A stretch of 64,000 nt of DNA from Psychrobacter sp. 4Bb (GTDB taxonomy: Bacteria > Pseudomonadota > Gammaproteobacteria > Pseudomonadales > Moraxellaceae), in NCBI RefSeq assembly GCF_002836735.1, contig NZ_PJAS01000073.1, positions 1 through 64,000 of the forward strand, in the 5' to 3' direction. The notes beneath the pieces were generated by a model that did no database searches, was not told the DNA's origin, and saw nothing but the letters and a program-made list of their open reading frames with translations. Made by a program: the position numbers and the translations under genes. Shown here one piece after another: positions 36,773 through 47,517 of this stretch (positions are counted from its first letter, which is position 1; each line of letters begins with the position of its first letter).

Positions 36773-36806
36773 AAAGCCATTATCTGACCAAGATAGTGGC
36801 TTTTTT
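36773..36806 (+). terminator. Intrinsic terminator of trxA
   Basis: Stem AAAGCCATTATCT / AGATAGTGGCTTT (one wobble) with loop GACCA and a T-run. Confidence 0.85.
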
Positions 36807-36858
36807 GCTTGTTTTTTGTGCAAAAAACTCGATAATATGACTTTTTTGGCAAAATTTA

Positions 36859-36888
36859 TTGACAACGCTATTGTGAAGACCGTATAGT
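36859..36888 (+). promoter_or_regulatory. Strong sigma-70 promoter for rho
   Basis: Perfect TTGACA (36859-36864), an 18-bp spacer and TATAGT (36883-36888). It predicts a start near 36895 and a 5' leader of about 350 nt. Confidence 0.7.
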
Positions 36889-37244
36889 CTGCTGACAAGA
36901 GAAAACCAACTGTTTTCCTAAGTATCTTGTCGCTATTCTCCTCGTGTTTATCAACAAAAACACAATCGTCATTATAAACACCATTGCTGAACAAAATGAC
37001 TAAACGCAATTACTGATATTGAGTTTTTGACGCAGACTCTTATGTAGCCTTTTTTATCCTTATTTCTTATTACCTTGCCTCCAATGATGGCAATGCGTAC
37101 ATAAGCAGACATATAAAACCAAAACTACATAAACTACAGCGCTGTGCACACACCCATATCATCATATTACCGTTATTTTAATCACTGTCGTGACTTGTGC
37201 TGCTAATGGCATCTCTCATCTGATCAATTGCTAATGACCTATCT

Positions 37245-38513
37245 ATGAATCTTACTGAATTAAAGAAAAAATCAATCGCTGAGCTATTGGCTATCGCCAA
37301 AGAAATGGGTCTTGATAATATGGCTCGTAGCCGTAAACAGGACATTATCTTTGCTATTCTAAAAACCCATGCGCGTAACGGTGAAGCCATTTATGGTGAC
37401 GGCGTACTTGAGGTTCTTCCTGATGGTTTTGGATTTTTGCGCTCATCAGAAGGCTCATATTTAGCCGGTCCTGATGATATTTATGTCAGCCCTAGCCAAA
37501 TTCGCCGTTTCAGTCTAAAAACTGGTGACAGTATCGCTGGTACGATTCGTCCACCAAAAGATTCTGAGCGTTATTTTGCATTATTGAAAGTCGGCGAGAT
37601 TAACTTTGATACGCCAGATCGCTCACGTCATAAGCTTATCTTTGAGAACCTGACACCCCTATTCCCAACTGAGCATTTAAAACTTGAGCTTGGTAACGGA
37701 ACCACTGAAGATTTGACTGGTCGTATCATCGATCTAATCGCTCCGATTGGTAAAGGTCAGCGTTCTATCATCGTTGCACCGCCAAAAGCGGGTAAAACGA
37801 TGTTGCTACAGACCATCGCACAATCAATCACTCGTAATAATCCTGAATGCTATTTGATCGTACTATTGATTGATGAGCGTCCAGAAGAAGTCACCGAGAT
37901 GGTGCGTACAGTACGCGGTGAAGTGGTTGCTTCTACTTTTGATGAGCCGCCACAGCGTCACGTACAAGTCGCTGAAATGGTCATCGAAAAGGCTAAACGT
38001 TTGGTTGAACACAAGCAAGACGTGGTGATTTTACTTGATTCAATTACGCGTCTAGCACGTGCTTACAATACAGTCATCCCATCATCAGGCAAAGTATTGA
38101 CGGGTGGTCTGGATGCCAATGCGCTTGAGCGTCCAAAACGTTTCTTTGGTGCTGCGCGTAACGTGGAAGAAGGTGGTAGTTTGACTATTATTGCCAGTGC
38201 ATTGATTGATACTGGTAGTAAGATGGATAGCGTTATTTTTGAAGAATTTAAGGGAACGGGTAACCAAGAGATTACGCTTGAGCGTGACTTGGCTGAAAAA
38301 CGTGTATTCCCTGCGATTAATATCAAAAAATCGGGCACACGCCGCGAAGAGCGTCTATTGGACGAAGACAAACTGCGTAAAGTATGGATCTTACGTAAAC
38401 TACTTCAACCGATGGATGGCGTACAAGCCACTGAGTTCTTATTGGATCGCCTAAAAGAAGCGAAAACCAATGATGAATTCTTTGAGCAAATGAAGCGTAA
38501 ATCACAAAACTAA
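37245..38513 (+). CDS. rho: Transcription termination factor Rho
   Basis: Hexameric RNA-dependent ATPase that ends transcription. 422 residues, close to E. coli (419). N-terminal helical domain ([22 protein letters not shown]), a cold-shock-like RNA-binding domain ([20 protein letters not shown], about 61-80), Walker A APPKAGKT (178-185), [11 protein letters not shown] and the Q/R-loop region near 280. No unusual insertion in the N-terminal domain. The ATG has only a weak Shine-Dalgarno sequence, consistent with translation-linked self-control. It is followed by a near-perfect palindromic terminator. Confidence 0.98.
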   Translation: MNLTELKKKSIAELLAIAKEMGLDNMARSRKQDIIFAILKTHARNGEAIYGDGVLEVLPDGFGFLRSSEGSYLAGPDDIYVSPSQIRRFSLKTGDSIAGTIRPPKDSERYFALLKVGEINFDTPDRSRHKLIFENLTPLFPTEHLKLELGNGTTEDLTGRIIDLIAPIGKGQRSIIVAPPKAGKTMLLQTIAQSITRNNPECYLIVLLIDERPEEVTEMVRTVRGEVVASTFDEPPQRHVQVAEMVIEKAKRLVEHKQDVVILLDSITRLARAYNTVIPSSGKVLTGGLDANALERPKRFFGAARNVEEGGSLTIIASALIDTGSKMDSVIFEEFKGTGNQEITLERDLAEKRVFPAINIKKSGTRREERLLDEDKLRKVWILRKLLQPMDGVQATEFLLDRLKEAKTNDEFFEQMKRKSQN

Positions 38514-38832
38514 TTCTTAGTTAACTTGTTAAACATATTCAGCTTTGATTTGAAATTAAGACTACCTATAGGTAGTCTTTTTTATGACAGCATCAAAATA
38601 TTAATAGTTAAACCCATTAAAACGTAATTTCTTCTGTCGTTTACAGCTATTGGTGATGATACAGTACGGCAACATCGCTTACATCTCGTTTGCAAAGTTT
38701 AGCGTTTTTACTACGACTATATTATTAGTAACCGACTATTATGACAGACAGTAGGAATATACTTGAAAATATCATGGACACAGTATTTTAAAGGTATTGT
38801 ATTTTAAACTTGATGACTTAATAGGTGATAAT
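38514..38832. other. Intergenic region between rho and a small lipoprotein gene
   Basis: 319 bp with the rho terminator (38558-38583) and otherwise AT-rich sequence. No further gene is seen. Confidence 0.5.
38558..38583 (+). terminator. Intrinsic terminator of rho
   Basis: Palindrome AAGACTACCTATAGGTAGTCTT forms a 9-10 bp stem with a tiny loop, followed by T. That rho itself ends at an intrinsic terminator is noteworthy but common. Confidence 0.85.
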
Positions 38833-39060
38833 ATGAAATTTGCTAAAACGATCGCAATGACTGCAATTACTAGCTCAGCCCTAATCATGACTGGTTGTAA
38901 CTCTTATAGCGGTATGAGCAACACAGCTAAAGGTGCTACCGCTGGCGCAGCAGCTGGTGCTCTTATTAGAAGCAAAGGCGACAGCAAAGATATCGCTCGT
39001 GGCGCATTGGCTGGTGCAGCGATTGGCGGTGCTGGTGGTTATGTTCTTGACAACAACTAA
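38833..39060 (+). CDS. Small glycine-zipper lipoprotein
   Basis: 75 residues from the ATG at 38833 (the frame is open upstream, but GGTGATA serves as ribosome binding site here and the protein then begins with a typical lipoprotein signal). Signal peptide to Cys22 (ALIMTGC lipobox), then a short polar stretch and a glycine-zipper membrane hairpin: AKGATAGAAAGALI and ARGALAGAAIGGAGGYVLD. Small proteins of this type (YMGG/SlyB-like) sit in the outer membrane or periplasm and are often stress-induced; a specific role is unknown. A UUCG-loop terminator follows. Confidence 0.85.
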   Translation: MKFAKTIAMTAITSSALIMTGCNSYSGMSNTAKGATAGAAAGALIRSKGDSKDIARGALAGAAIGGAGGYVLDNN

Positions 39061-39120
39061 ATCTTTCTACGCTGATATTATTTGACAATTGATTGAGTAA
39101 TATCAGATAAAAGATAATAA

Positions 39121-39149
39121 AAATCCTGCAATTCGTTGCAGGATTTTTT
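39121..39149. terminator. Terminator with TTCG tetraloop
   Basis: Stem AAATCCTGCAA / TTGCAGGATTT closed by the very stable loop TTCG, followed by T. It lies 60 bp past the lipoprotein gene and 106 bp past the convergent metallopeptidase stop. Confidence 0.9.
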
Positions 39150-39255
39150 ATGTTTTAATTTTGATTATAAGTCCATTCGCTAGACTCATAATCAAAAACA
39201 TCAGTATTAGAAATACATCGTTAGTCAAATACGTGACTATTAATATATATGGCCA

Positions 39256-40143
39256 TTAAAGTGCACCACTGAACGTATCGCAAGATTGTACATTACCGCT
39301 TTCTAGACCACGGGTGAACCATTCGACACGTTGTTGACTGGTACCATGAGTAAAGTTGTCAGGCACTACTGCACCACCACTCGCTTTTGCTAGACGATCA
39401 TCACCGATTTGACTAGCTGCATTCACCGCTTCATCAAGGTCACCAGCTTCTAAAAACTGTACGCGCTCTTGATTGCGCTGGGCCCATACACCAGCAAAAC
39501 AATCCGCTTGCAACTCTTGCAATACTGATAGCTTATTGGACTGTGCTTGGGTCACTTGCTGACGAGCTTCATTGACTTGTTGGCTGATGCCCAATAACGT
39601 CTGAACATGATGACCTACCTCATGTGCTATCACGTAGGCCTGTGCGAAATCGCCAGCCTTACCTTGGTTCTCTTCACCACCAGAGCCTTGCTGATCGCCT
39701 GAAATACCAAGATTCTGACGCATCTCTACGAAGAATGACGTATCCAAATAAACAGTCTGATCCCCTGGACAATAAAATGGACCAGTTGCAGAGCTAGCAC
39801 TACCACATGCCGAGCTAACCTGACCATTAAACAAAATCAATGACGGCTCTTGATAAGTACTACCAGCTTCATTAAAGATTTGATGCCAGACTTCTTCTGT
39901 ATCTGCTAGTACAACTTTCACAAACTGCGTGTCTCGGTCTGTGCTGGTTGCAAGCTCGGTAGATGACTCACTACCACCGCCTGTGACCGCTTGTCCTGTC
40001 TGTAATGCGGTCATTGGGTTTACCCCAAATACCAACCATAAAATACCTGCGATGATAATACCGCCAATACCACCGCCGATCATCTTACCGCCACCTGTGC
40101 TAGAACGCACATTCGAGCTGCCTCGTCTACCTTGCCATTTCAT
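39256..40143 (-). CDS. YpfJ-type neutral zinc metallopeptidase
   Basis: Membrane-anchored metallopeptidase family protein (zinc_peptidase/YpfJ), 295 residues from ATG 40143, where GAGGAA sits 7 nt upstream; the frame is open five codons further. N-terminal MKWQGRRGSSNVR is the family signature. One membrane segment (about 27-45, GGIGGIIIAGILWLVFGV) is followed by a periplasmic domain with HEVGHH (HExxH zinc motif, near residue 178) and a downstream glutamate in LQADCFAGVWA. CDTF near the end and a second Cys in SSACGSA may form a disulfide. Substrate is unknown. Gene stands alone, convergent with the glycine-zipper lipoprotein. Confidence 0.9.
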   Translation of the reverse strand: MKWQGRRGSSNVRSSTGGGKMIGGGIGGIIIAGILWLVFGVNPMTALQTGQAVTGGGSESSTELATSTDRDTQFVKVVLADTEEVWHQIFNEAGSTYQEPSLILFNGQVSSACGSASSATGPFYCPGDQTVYLDTSFFVEMRQNLGISGDQQGSGGEENQGKAGDFAQAYVIAHEVGHHVQTLLGISQQVNEARQQVTQAQSNKLSVLQELQADCFAGVWAQRNQERVQFLEAGDLDEAVNAASQIGDDRLAKASGGAVVPDNFTHGTSQQRVEWFTRGLESGNVQSCDTFSGAL

Positions 40144-40677
40144 AATTCTATTCCTCAAATATAGATTGATTCATTATTTCTATTAACCACTACTTCTATT
40201 AATCATTAATCATTACTTATGTTATATATTATTTGGCCAGTTAATTTACGCTATAACCTAGTCTACTATCCTAAAAGCAAGTAGAAACCTATAAAATTGC
40301 TAAATTAACTAGGAATTATGTAATATAGGACGATAATCGGACTATTTAATTCAATTCTTATCCATAAAAACGGGATTAATATCGACAATTCGAGTTAAAA
40401 GACAAGAGCAGAAAAGCGCTCAATCCCTCTGATGTCATTGATTATACGTCGATTAATCTAGATTCTTGTATTAAAAAGTATATCGAACAGACAAAGTAAA
40501 ATATTATTTTAAACTTTATTGTTACTTAATTGTACAGGCTATTTCTATTTACTTGGAAAACCTATAGAATGCGTGGAAGCTGAGTAGCTGTGACTAAGAC
40601 TAGTTGAATTCTGAGAAATCTCGGATTTCGACCTTTGTTGCTGCTACTGCTCATTTCATTTTTCCGGAGAAAACCAT
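40144..40677. other. AT-rich divergent intergenic region
   Basis: 534 bp, the longest gene-free stretch in the window, between the metallopeptidase and the acidic lipoprotein. It is AT-rich and must hold both promoters. I see no credible small gene, RNA or repeat. Confidence 0.45.
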
Positions 40678-41034
40678 ATGAAACTTAAATTACTTGCTCT
40701 AGCTGGTATCATGACTGCAACTATGGGCCTTACTGCCTGTGATAGCAGCAAAGAAAACGCTGCTGAAGATTTATCTGACGCGCAAGAAGAAGTGCAAGAC
40801 GCTTCTGAAGAGCTAAACGAAGCTGCTGCTGAAGGCGAAATGACTGCTGATGCTGACGCTGCTGTTGCTGGCGCTGAAGCTGACATCGCTGATGCACAAG
40901 CTGCAACTGCTACTGACGAAATGGACGCTGAAGTTCCTGTAGACGGCGACACCACTAGCGTAGACGTAGCTAGCGAAACTGATACTGCTGCTGTTGAAGC
41001 TTCTGACGAAGTAGTAGTTGAAGAAGCTCAGTAA
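40678..41034 (+). CDS. Acidic Ala-rich lipoprotein
   Basis: 118 residues. Lipoprotein signal peptide with lipobox MGLTAC (Cys21), then a mature part of about 97 residues composed nearly only of Ala, Asp, Glu, Val, Ser and Thr, with a heptad-like start (EDLSDAQEEVQDASEELNEA) that may form a coiled coil. A near-perfect ribosome binding site, TCCGGAGAAAACCAT, and a strong terminator suggest high expression. Not recognised by family; composition resembles the membrane protein encoded at 14475-14924. Lnt (15117-16691) would acylate it. Probably outer-membrane located; function unknown. Confidence 0.85.
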   Translation: MKLKLLALAGIMTATMGLTACDSSKENAAEDLSDAQEEVQDASEELNEAAAEGEMTADADAAVAGAEADIADAQAATATDEMDAEVPVDGDTTSVDVASETDTAAVEASDEVVVEEAQ

Positions 41035-41066
41035 TTTATTGTTCATACAATAGATAAACTGTAGTA

Positions 41067-41096
41067 AAAAAAAGAGAGCCTATGCTCTCTTTTTTT
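41067..41096. terminator. Bidirectional intrinsic terminator
   Basis: Stem AAAAAAAGAGAGC / GCTCTCTTTTTTT with loop CTAT, between the convergent acidic lipoprotein and ihfA genes. Confidence 0.9.
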
Positions 41097-41280
41097 ATGT
41101 CTATCATTTATGATTTTAGTAGGTTTCTACTTTATAGATAACTCTAATATACGACGCGTGCTGCAATATCGAAATATATAGATGTACGCAAAAATAACTA
41201 AGTGCAAATACGCACTAGCATTCTTATAAACTCACGATAAAACAGACACACTATCGTTCAGCGCAGTGCCAAACTAGGTA

Positions 41281-41580
41281 TTAGCTATCAAACAAACGCT
41301 CGTCAACCTTCTGACGAAATTTCTGCCCTGTCTTAAAAGTAACCACACGGCGCGCGGATACTGCAACAGGCTCCCCTGTTTTCGGGTTACGGCCTGGACG
41401 GCTGTTTTTATCTTTAAGCTCAAAGTTGCCAAAGCCTGAAAGCTTGACCTCTTTGCCATCAATCAAACTCTCTGACAGCTCATCAAAAAAGTTCTCCACC
41501 AGACAGCGACCTTCTTGGCGTGTTAGGTTTAGGTGACTCATCAAATGCTCAATCATGTCAGATTTGGTTAAGGTGCTCAC
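41281..41580 (-). CDS. ihfA: Integration host factor alpha subunit
   Basis: Nucleoid DNA-bending protein that pairs with IhfB. 99 residues with [10 protein letters not shown] at the start and the DNA-intercalating arm region [26 protein letters not shown] with the conserved proline. The start codon is GTG (41578-41580), with AGGAG 9 nt upstream. It follows pheT on the same strand, the conserved gammaproteobacterial order, here with a 215-bp gap containing an extended hairpin. Confidence 0.95.
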   Translation of the reverse strand: MSTLTKSDMIEHLMSHLNLTRQEGRCLVENFFDELSESLIDGKEVKLSGFGNFELKDKNSRPGRNPKTGEPVAVSARRVVTFKTGQKFRQKVDERLFDS

Positions 41581-41734
41581 AGTACGACTCCTATGCTATG
41601 TCGTGATGTCGAATATCATGGTTTAGCGGTATGAGGGTTAAGGCTAGCTATTATAAAGGTTTTTTGACCGTTTTTTAACAAAGTCTTCATTAAAATCCTT
41701 TATTAATAACCACTTAACTTATTCTATGAATAGC

Positions 41735-41774
41735 AATGCTCCGTAGCCTCGTGGTAAAAAGACTACAGAGCATT
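41735..41774 (-). promoter_or_regulatory. Inverted repeat between pheT and ihfA
   Basis: AATGCTCCGTAG pairs with CTACAGAGCATT (one mismatch) across a 16-nt loop. No T-run follows on the minus strand, so it is not a standard terminator; it may be a processing or regulatory structure in front of ihfA. Confidence 0.5.
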
Positions 41775-41795
41775 GGGTATAATACTTACTAAATG

Positions 41796-44195
41796 TTAGC
41801 TGTCGCGCAGCTGTACAGAATGCTGGTCAGTTAGCGCTTGTACCACTTTATCTGTGGCAGTCTTGACGGCCTCGTCAGACAACGTTTGCGTACTATCTTG
41901 CCATATTAGTGCAAACGCTAGTGAGCGCTGACCTTCTGGTACTTTGTCACCTTGATAAACATCAAATAACCAAAGGTCAGTCAGCATATTGCCTGCCGCA
42001 GTTCTCACCGTTGTCTCTAGTGTCTGCAAACTGATGTCACTGTCTACCAAGATAGCAATATCACGGCGTACTTGTGGGAACTTGCTTGGTGTCGTGATAG
42101 CATGCTGCTCACGTGCAGTCGTCAATAGCGGTGCCAGTGACAATTGAGCGACCCATGTAGTAGGCAGATCTAATTGCTTAGCAGTATTTGGGTGCAACTG
42201 ACCCAACCAACCAACATATATATCATCGATATATAACTCAGCGCTTTGTCCTGGATGCAGGAAGCTCAGCGTACTACGCTCGTAGCGGATACGTGCGCTA
42301 TCTGTTTGAGCTGGTAATAGCTGCTCAATATCATGCTTTAGGTCATAAAAATCTAAAGCGCGGTTTTGATAAGCTTGCTCGCTCCATATATCACCAACTG
42401 CGACTAAAGCGATACTTGGCGTTTGTACTAAGTCACTAATGCTTTGTCCAACAAAGCTAAGACCTGTCTCAAAGAAGCGTACACGTGGCTGCTGACGATT
42501 CAAGTTATATTGCACGCAAGGCAATAGGCTCGATAGCAAGGTACGACGCATAACGGCTAAATCACTAGAGATAGGGTTTGCCAGTGCCAACACCTCTCCT
42601 AGCGCTTCGTCGTCAAGCAATGCTTCTAGTTTTGCATCACTAAAGCTAAAGCTAATCGCTTCCATATAGCCGTTGTCGACCAATGCGAGCTTCATCTCAT
42701 GGGTCAAATCTGCAGTATCATCATAATCCATGCTGACTTGCAAATGTGGCAGGACGCTTGGAATATTGTCATAGCCATAGATACGAGCAATCTCTTCGAT
42801 TAAATCCTCGCGGATACTCATATCAAAACGATAAGATGGCGGCTTGCAAATCAGTGAATCGCTCTGCTGCTCTACGTCAAAACCCAATTGGGTCAAGATA
42901 CGTACCATCTCAGTTGGTTCAATATCAATCCCAATGACATCACGAACTTTCGCGATTGGCAATGTAATCGGTGCGCGTGCTGGCAAATGCTCAAGGTTTT
43001 CGGCCGTGACTATTTGACCTGCTTCCCCGCCAGTGATACTGGTGATTAAATCACAAGCTCGTGCCAACGCCAATGCTGGCAATTCAAAGTCGACGCCACG
43101 CTCAAAACGCTGTGATGCGTCCGTATGTAACCCAAAACGACGTGCGCGTGCAGCAATGGCTAGCTGATTAAAGAAAGCACTTTCTACAACGATATTGGTA
43201 GTGCTATCAGTGACACTGCTACGCTGACCACCCATAATACCAGCCAGTGCCAAGACACCTTTGTCATCAGCAATCACAAGTTCATCACCGGTCAAGGTAA
43301 CGGTTTGCTCATTTAACAAAGTGATGGTTTCATCAGGCTGTGCCAAACGTACAACGATATCACCTTCGATCGTGTCTGCGTCAAACGCATGTAACGGTTG
43401 ACCCAATTCCATCAATACATAGTTGGTCACATCGACCAAGAAGTTATGTGAACGTAGTCCTGATTGTACCAGCGCATCTTGCATCCATTTCGGAGTATCG
43501 ATGCTACGATCAATATTGCGAATCGACTGCAACAGATAGCGAGGGCACGCTTCCTTTGCATCGACTGTCACAGCTGGTGTTGCGGCAGTGCCAGCGGTAT
43601 TGGCCGAGATTTCTGGCGTTTGTACAGGTAAGTCGTTGATGACAGATATTTCACGAGCGATACCACGTACGCTAAAGCAATCACCACGGTTTGGGGTGAT
43701 TGAGATATCCAATATTTGATTATCTAAACCTAGATATTCACGAATATCTGTACCAACTGGTGCATCTTCAGGCAGCTCAAGCAAACCATCTATATCATCG
43801 ACTAAATCAATTTCAGAAGCGCCACATAGCATGCCATTTGAGGCCACACCGCGTAGCTTACTCTTTTTGATTTTAAACCCTTTCTTATCATCGCTTGGCA
43901 ATACCGCACCAACGGTAGCTACCGGTGCTTTCATACCGACGGTCACATTAGGCGCGCCGCAGACAATTTGTAATGGCTCAGCGTCACCGATATTTACCTG
44001 AGTAACACGCAATTTATCTGCATCAGGATGCTGCTCAACGCTGATGACTTCACCGACAACCACACCGCTAAAAGCACGGGCAACCGCATAGCGATCATCA
44101 ATCTCAAGACCTGCCATAGTCAACTGTTCGGCTAACTGTTCGCTAGTATTTGTAGGGTTTACCCACTGACGTAGCCACTGTTCGCTAATTTTCAT
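41796..44195 (-). CDS. pheT: Phenylalanyl-tRNA synthetase beta subunit
   Basis: Large subunit of the alpha2-beta2 synthetase. 799 residues, close to E. coli (795). It begins MKISEQWLRQWV, followed by the tRNA-binding OB domain (about 40-150; PDADKLRVTQVNIG and LQIVCGAPNV), the B3/B4 editing domain, the B5 domain (about 400-475), a catalytic-like module (LEALLDDEAL, NPISSDLAVMRRTLL) and the C-terminal ferredoxin-fold anticodon-binding domain (FPQVRRDIAILVDSDI to LTDQHSVQLR). It is separated from pheS by 188 bp. Confidence 0.97.
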   Translation of the reverse strand: MKISEQWLRQWVNPTNTSEQLAEQLTMAGLEIDDRYAVARAFSGVVVGEVISVEQHPDADKLRVTQVNIGDAEPLQIVCGAPNVTVGMKAPVATVGAVLPSDDKKGFKIKKSKLRGVASNGMLCGASEIDLVDDIDGLLELPEDAPVGTDIREYLGLDNQILDISITPNRGDCFSVRGIAREISVINDLPVQTPEISANTAGTAATPAVTVDAKEACPRYLLQSIRNIDRSIDTPKWMQDALVQSGLRSHNFLVDVTNYVLMELGQPLHAFDADTIEGDIVVRLAQPDETITLLNEQTVTLTGDELVIADDKGVLALAGIMGGQRSSVTDSTTNIVVESAFFNQLAIAARARRFGLHTDASQRFERGVDFELPALALARACDLITSITGGEAGQIVTAENLEHLPARAPITLPIAKVRDVIGIDIEPTEMVRILTQLGFDVEQQSDSLICKPPSYRFDMSIREDLIEEIARIYGYDNIPSVLPHLQVSMDYDDTADLTHEMKLALVDNGYMEAISFSFSDAKLEALLDDEALGEVLALANPISSDLAVMRRTLLSSLLPCVQYNLNRQQPRVRFFETGLSFVGQSISDLVQTPSIALVAVGDIWSEQAYQNRALDFYDLKHDIEQLLPAQTDSARIRYERSTLSFLHPGQSAELYIDDIYVGWLGQLHPNTAKQLDLPTTWVAQLSLAPLLTTAREQHAITTPSKFPQVRRDIAILVDSDISLQTLETTVRTAAGNMLTDLWLFDVYQGDKVPEGQRSLAFALIWQDSTQTLSDEAVKTATDKVVQALTDQHSVQLRDS

Positions 44196-44383
44196 AAATA
44201 TCTCGGATCAGAATTTTATAATAAAGATGTTGGAGTGAAGCTTGGCGAATTCACTTGCTATAGTCAATCTTATATAAATTAGATACAGCGTCAGGCTCGC
44301 TCAGTCTACGATTTGTAGCACTTTCACTCGCCTTCCTTGCATCTAAAATAACTTAAACTGACTATATAGGTATAAGGAAAACT

Positions 44384-45766
<1,383 letters not shown>

Positions 45767-46123
45767 TTAGGCCAATTCCGCTTTTGCTTTTTCGACCAAT
45801 GCTGTGAAAGTCGCTGCATCATGCATAGCGATGTCTGCTAGAACGCGACGATCGATTGCGATGTTTGCTTTTTTCATGCCATTGATGAAGCGGCTATAGC
45901 TTAAGCCGTTTAAGCGTGCACCAGCATTGATACGTGCGATCCAAAGACGACGGAAAGTACGTTTCTTGTTGCGACGGTCACGATAAGCATATTGACCAGC
46001 TTTGGTCACTGCCTGTACCGCTACGCGGTAAACACGTGAACGGGCACCGTAGTAGCCTTTTGCGCGCTTTAAGATTTTTTTGTGACGGCGATTTGCCTGT
46101 ACACCACGTTTTACACGGGCCAT
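45767..46123 (-). CDS. rplT: 50S ribosomal protein L20
   Basis: Early-assembly 23S rRNA-binding protein, 118 residues, very basic N-terminal half ([23 protein letters not shown] opening, with [14 protein letters not shown]). In other bacteria it also represses its own operon by binding a leader. GGAGTAAATT precedes the ATG. It lies 119 bp after rpmI. Confidence 0.98.
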   Translation of the reverse strand: MARVKRGVQANRRHKKILKRAKGYYGARSRVYRVAVQAVTKAGQYAYRDRRNKKRTFRRLWIARINAGARLNGLSYSRFINGMKKANIAIDRRVLADIAMHDAATFTALVEKAKAELA

Positions 46124-46242
46124 AATTTACTCCAAGATTTTTTAATCACTGTTAAGCGAGTGATGATGCTGTCAAATAACAAACATCATTGTCAGATTGC
46201 AAAGTCAAATATTTTCAATCAAAGATAGATGACGGTAGGCTA

Positions 46243-46440
46243 TTAAATGTATGGGCACATACGACGAACTGCTGCTTCGTCAGACTTGTGCACCAACTTA
46301 AGACCACGCAATTGGCGAATACGCTTAGCTGATTTCTTGGTCAAAATATGGCTTTTGAATGCTTGCTTACGCTTGAAGCCATTCGCTGTTTTTTTGAAGC
46401 GTTTAGCTGCGCCGCTTCTGGTTTTCATCTTAACTTTCAT
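46243..46440 (-). CDS. rpmI: 50S ribosomal protein L35
   Basis: 65 residues, very basic, beginning [16 protein letters not shown] and ending [22 protein letters not shown] precedes the ATG. It is the first gene of the minus-strand translation block: infC, which normally precedes it, is not present in the upstream 440 bp, and the next gene upstream faces the other way. Confidence 0.97.
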   Translation of the reverse strand: MKVKMKTRSGAAKRFKKTANGFKRKQAFKSHILTKKSAKRIRQLRGLKLVHKSDEAAVRRMCPYI

Positions 46441-46884
46441 GATGATTTGCCTCTTTTTCTGTTTTAGAACCTGGTCGTCAAATAGTCACACTGAATAATC
46501 GTTATATAAATAACCACTAAACCTCTATTTGCCTCGAGGTGGGAGGCGCTATTTTAGCAGATAGTGCCTTGTTTTGCCAAGTAAAGTTTTGGCGAGGTTT
46601 TAGTAGACAATATAGACAAGTAATCAGCATCAGATAAGCGATAGCAGCTCTCCTAAAAGCACCAATAAAATGGCTGATTTTTATCCAAATAGATTGAATG
46701 TCAGCCTAAGCTGTGCTTAAGTAGAGACTGAGCTATATCTTCATATCAACACTATTAAAACCACCTTATTTACCATGAATATTTAAGCTAGAATGCACAG
46801 TCATAACGACGATAACAATAACAGTGCTGATAACCTACGGCATGATAAATAGAACAATCTTTGGCCATCACTCTAGGAGATAGT
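46441..46884. other. Divergent intergenic region upstream of rpmI
   Basis: 444 bp with no gene visible. On the minus strand it contains a stem GCCTC / GAGGC (46531-46547) beside a GGC...GCC pairing. This could be the leader through which L20 controls the operon, but I cannot match it to a known L20 leader. Confidence 0.45.
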
Positions 46885-47328
46885 GTGTCAAAACAAGAGT
46901 TAGTATTCGACGACGACTTGTTTGTTTTTGAGACAGTGATGCGTGTACGTCATACGGAAGCCGACGCAGGACAGCATATGACGGTAGAATCTCTGACAGC
47001 GCTATTGTCCGAAGCACGGCTAAGATTTCTATACGCTAGAGGTATCAAAGAAATCAACGCAGACCATCAAGGCTTGATTATTGATAAATTGCAGCTAGAT
47101 ATTGTGAGCCGTATCCGCGTACGAGAAGAGCTATTATTTGAAGTGGGTGTCGAGCCTATATATGATAATGGCGGTAATATAATCCTAAAAGTCGCGCGGA
47201 TGCACACGGGCGAGATAGTAGCAAAAGCGCGCCAGCATTTTCTAGGTTACGACTTTAACCTCAACAAAGTGACTAAGCTTGATAACTCAATCAAAGAAGC
47301 GCTATATCCGCATTTATTTAGACTGTAG
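46885..47328 (+). CDS. Hotdog-fold thioesterase-like protein
   Basis: 147 residues from GTG 46885, chosen because AGGAGA (46874-46879) sits at proper distance; the frame is open to a TTG at 46861. The sequence RVRHTEADAGQHMTVESLTALLSEARLRFLYARGI is typical of 4-hydroxybenzoyl-CoA thioesterase/acyl-ACP thioesterase-like hotdog proteins, where an acidic residue near the helix start is catalytic. It continues with strands DIVSRIRVREELLFEVGVEPI and VARMHTGEIVAKARQHFLGYD. The substrate is unknown. The gene is single. Confidence 0.78.
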   Translation: MSKQELVFDDDLFVFETVMRVRHTEADAGQHMTVESLTALLSEARLRFLYARGIKEINADHQGLIIDKLQLDIVSRIRVREELLFEVGVEPIYDNGGNIILKVARMHTGEIVAKARQHFLGYDFNLNKVTKLDNSIKEALYPHLFRL

Positions 47329-47517
47329 AATCGCTTGTTATAAATAGTATGCTGTTCATTTAGCATAATTGCACTCTATGGCGCATTTAGTTGACATGAT
47401 GTTGCTAGCTGTCAGCATATTGCAGAGCATTTCAGATAATCTCCCCGCTTTAATCATAAGTAGTATAATTGCTTATCACTCTTTTTCACTTTCTACCTAT
47501 AAGACGACAAATACATT

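Larger units (their letters stand above)
36720..37244. other. Intergenic region between trxA and rho, including the rho leader
   Basis: 525 bp. It holds the trxA terminator (36773-36806), a strong promoter (36859-36888), a stem-loop at the predicted transcript start (36894-36930) and about 310 nt of AT-rich leader. No credible leader peptide is seen; the longest small frame near the start, ATG at 37207, has five codons. Confidence 0.55.

Noticed and set aside
36434-37009. Minus-strand frame of 191 codons opposite trxA and its downstream region
   Set aside because: Antisense to an unmistakable thioredoxin gene; it crosses the trxA terminator, has no family resemblance, and ends mid-gene.
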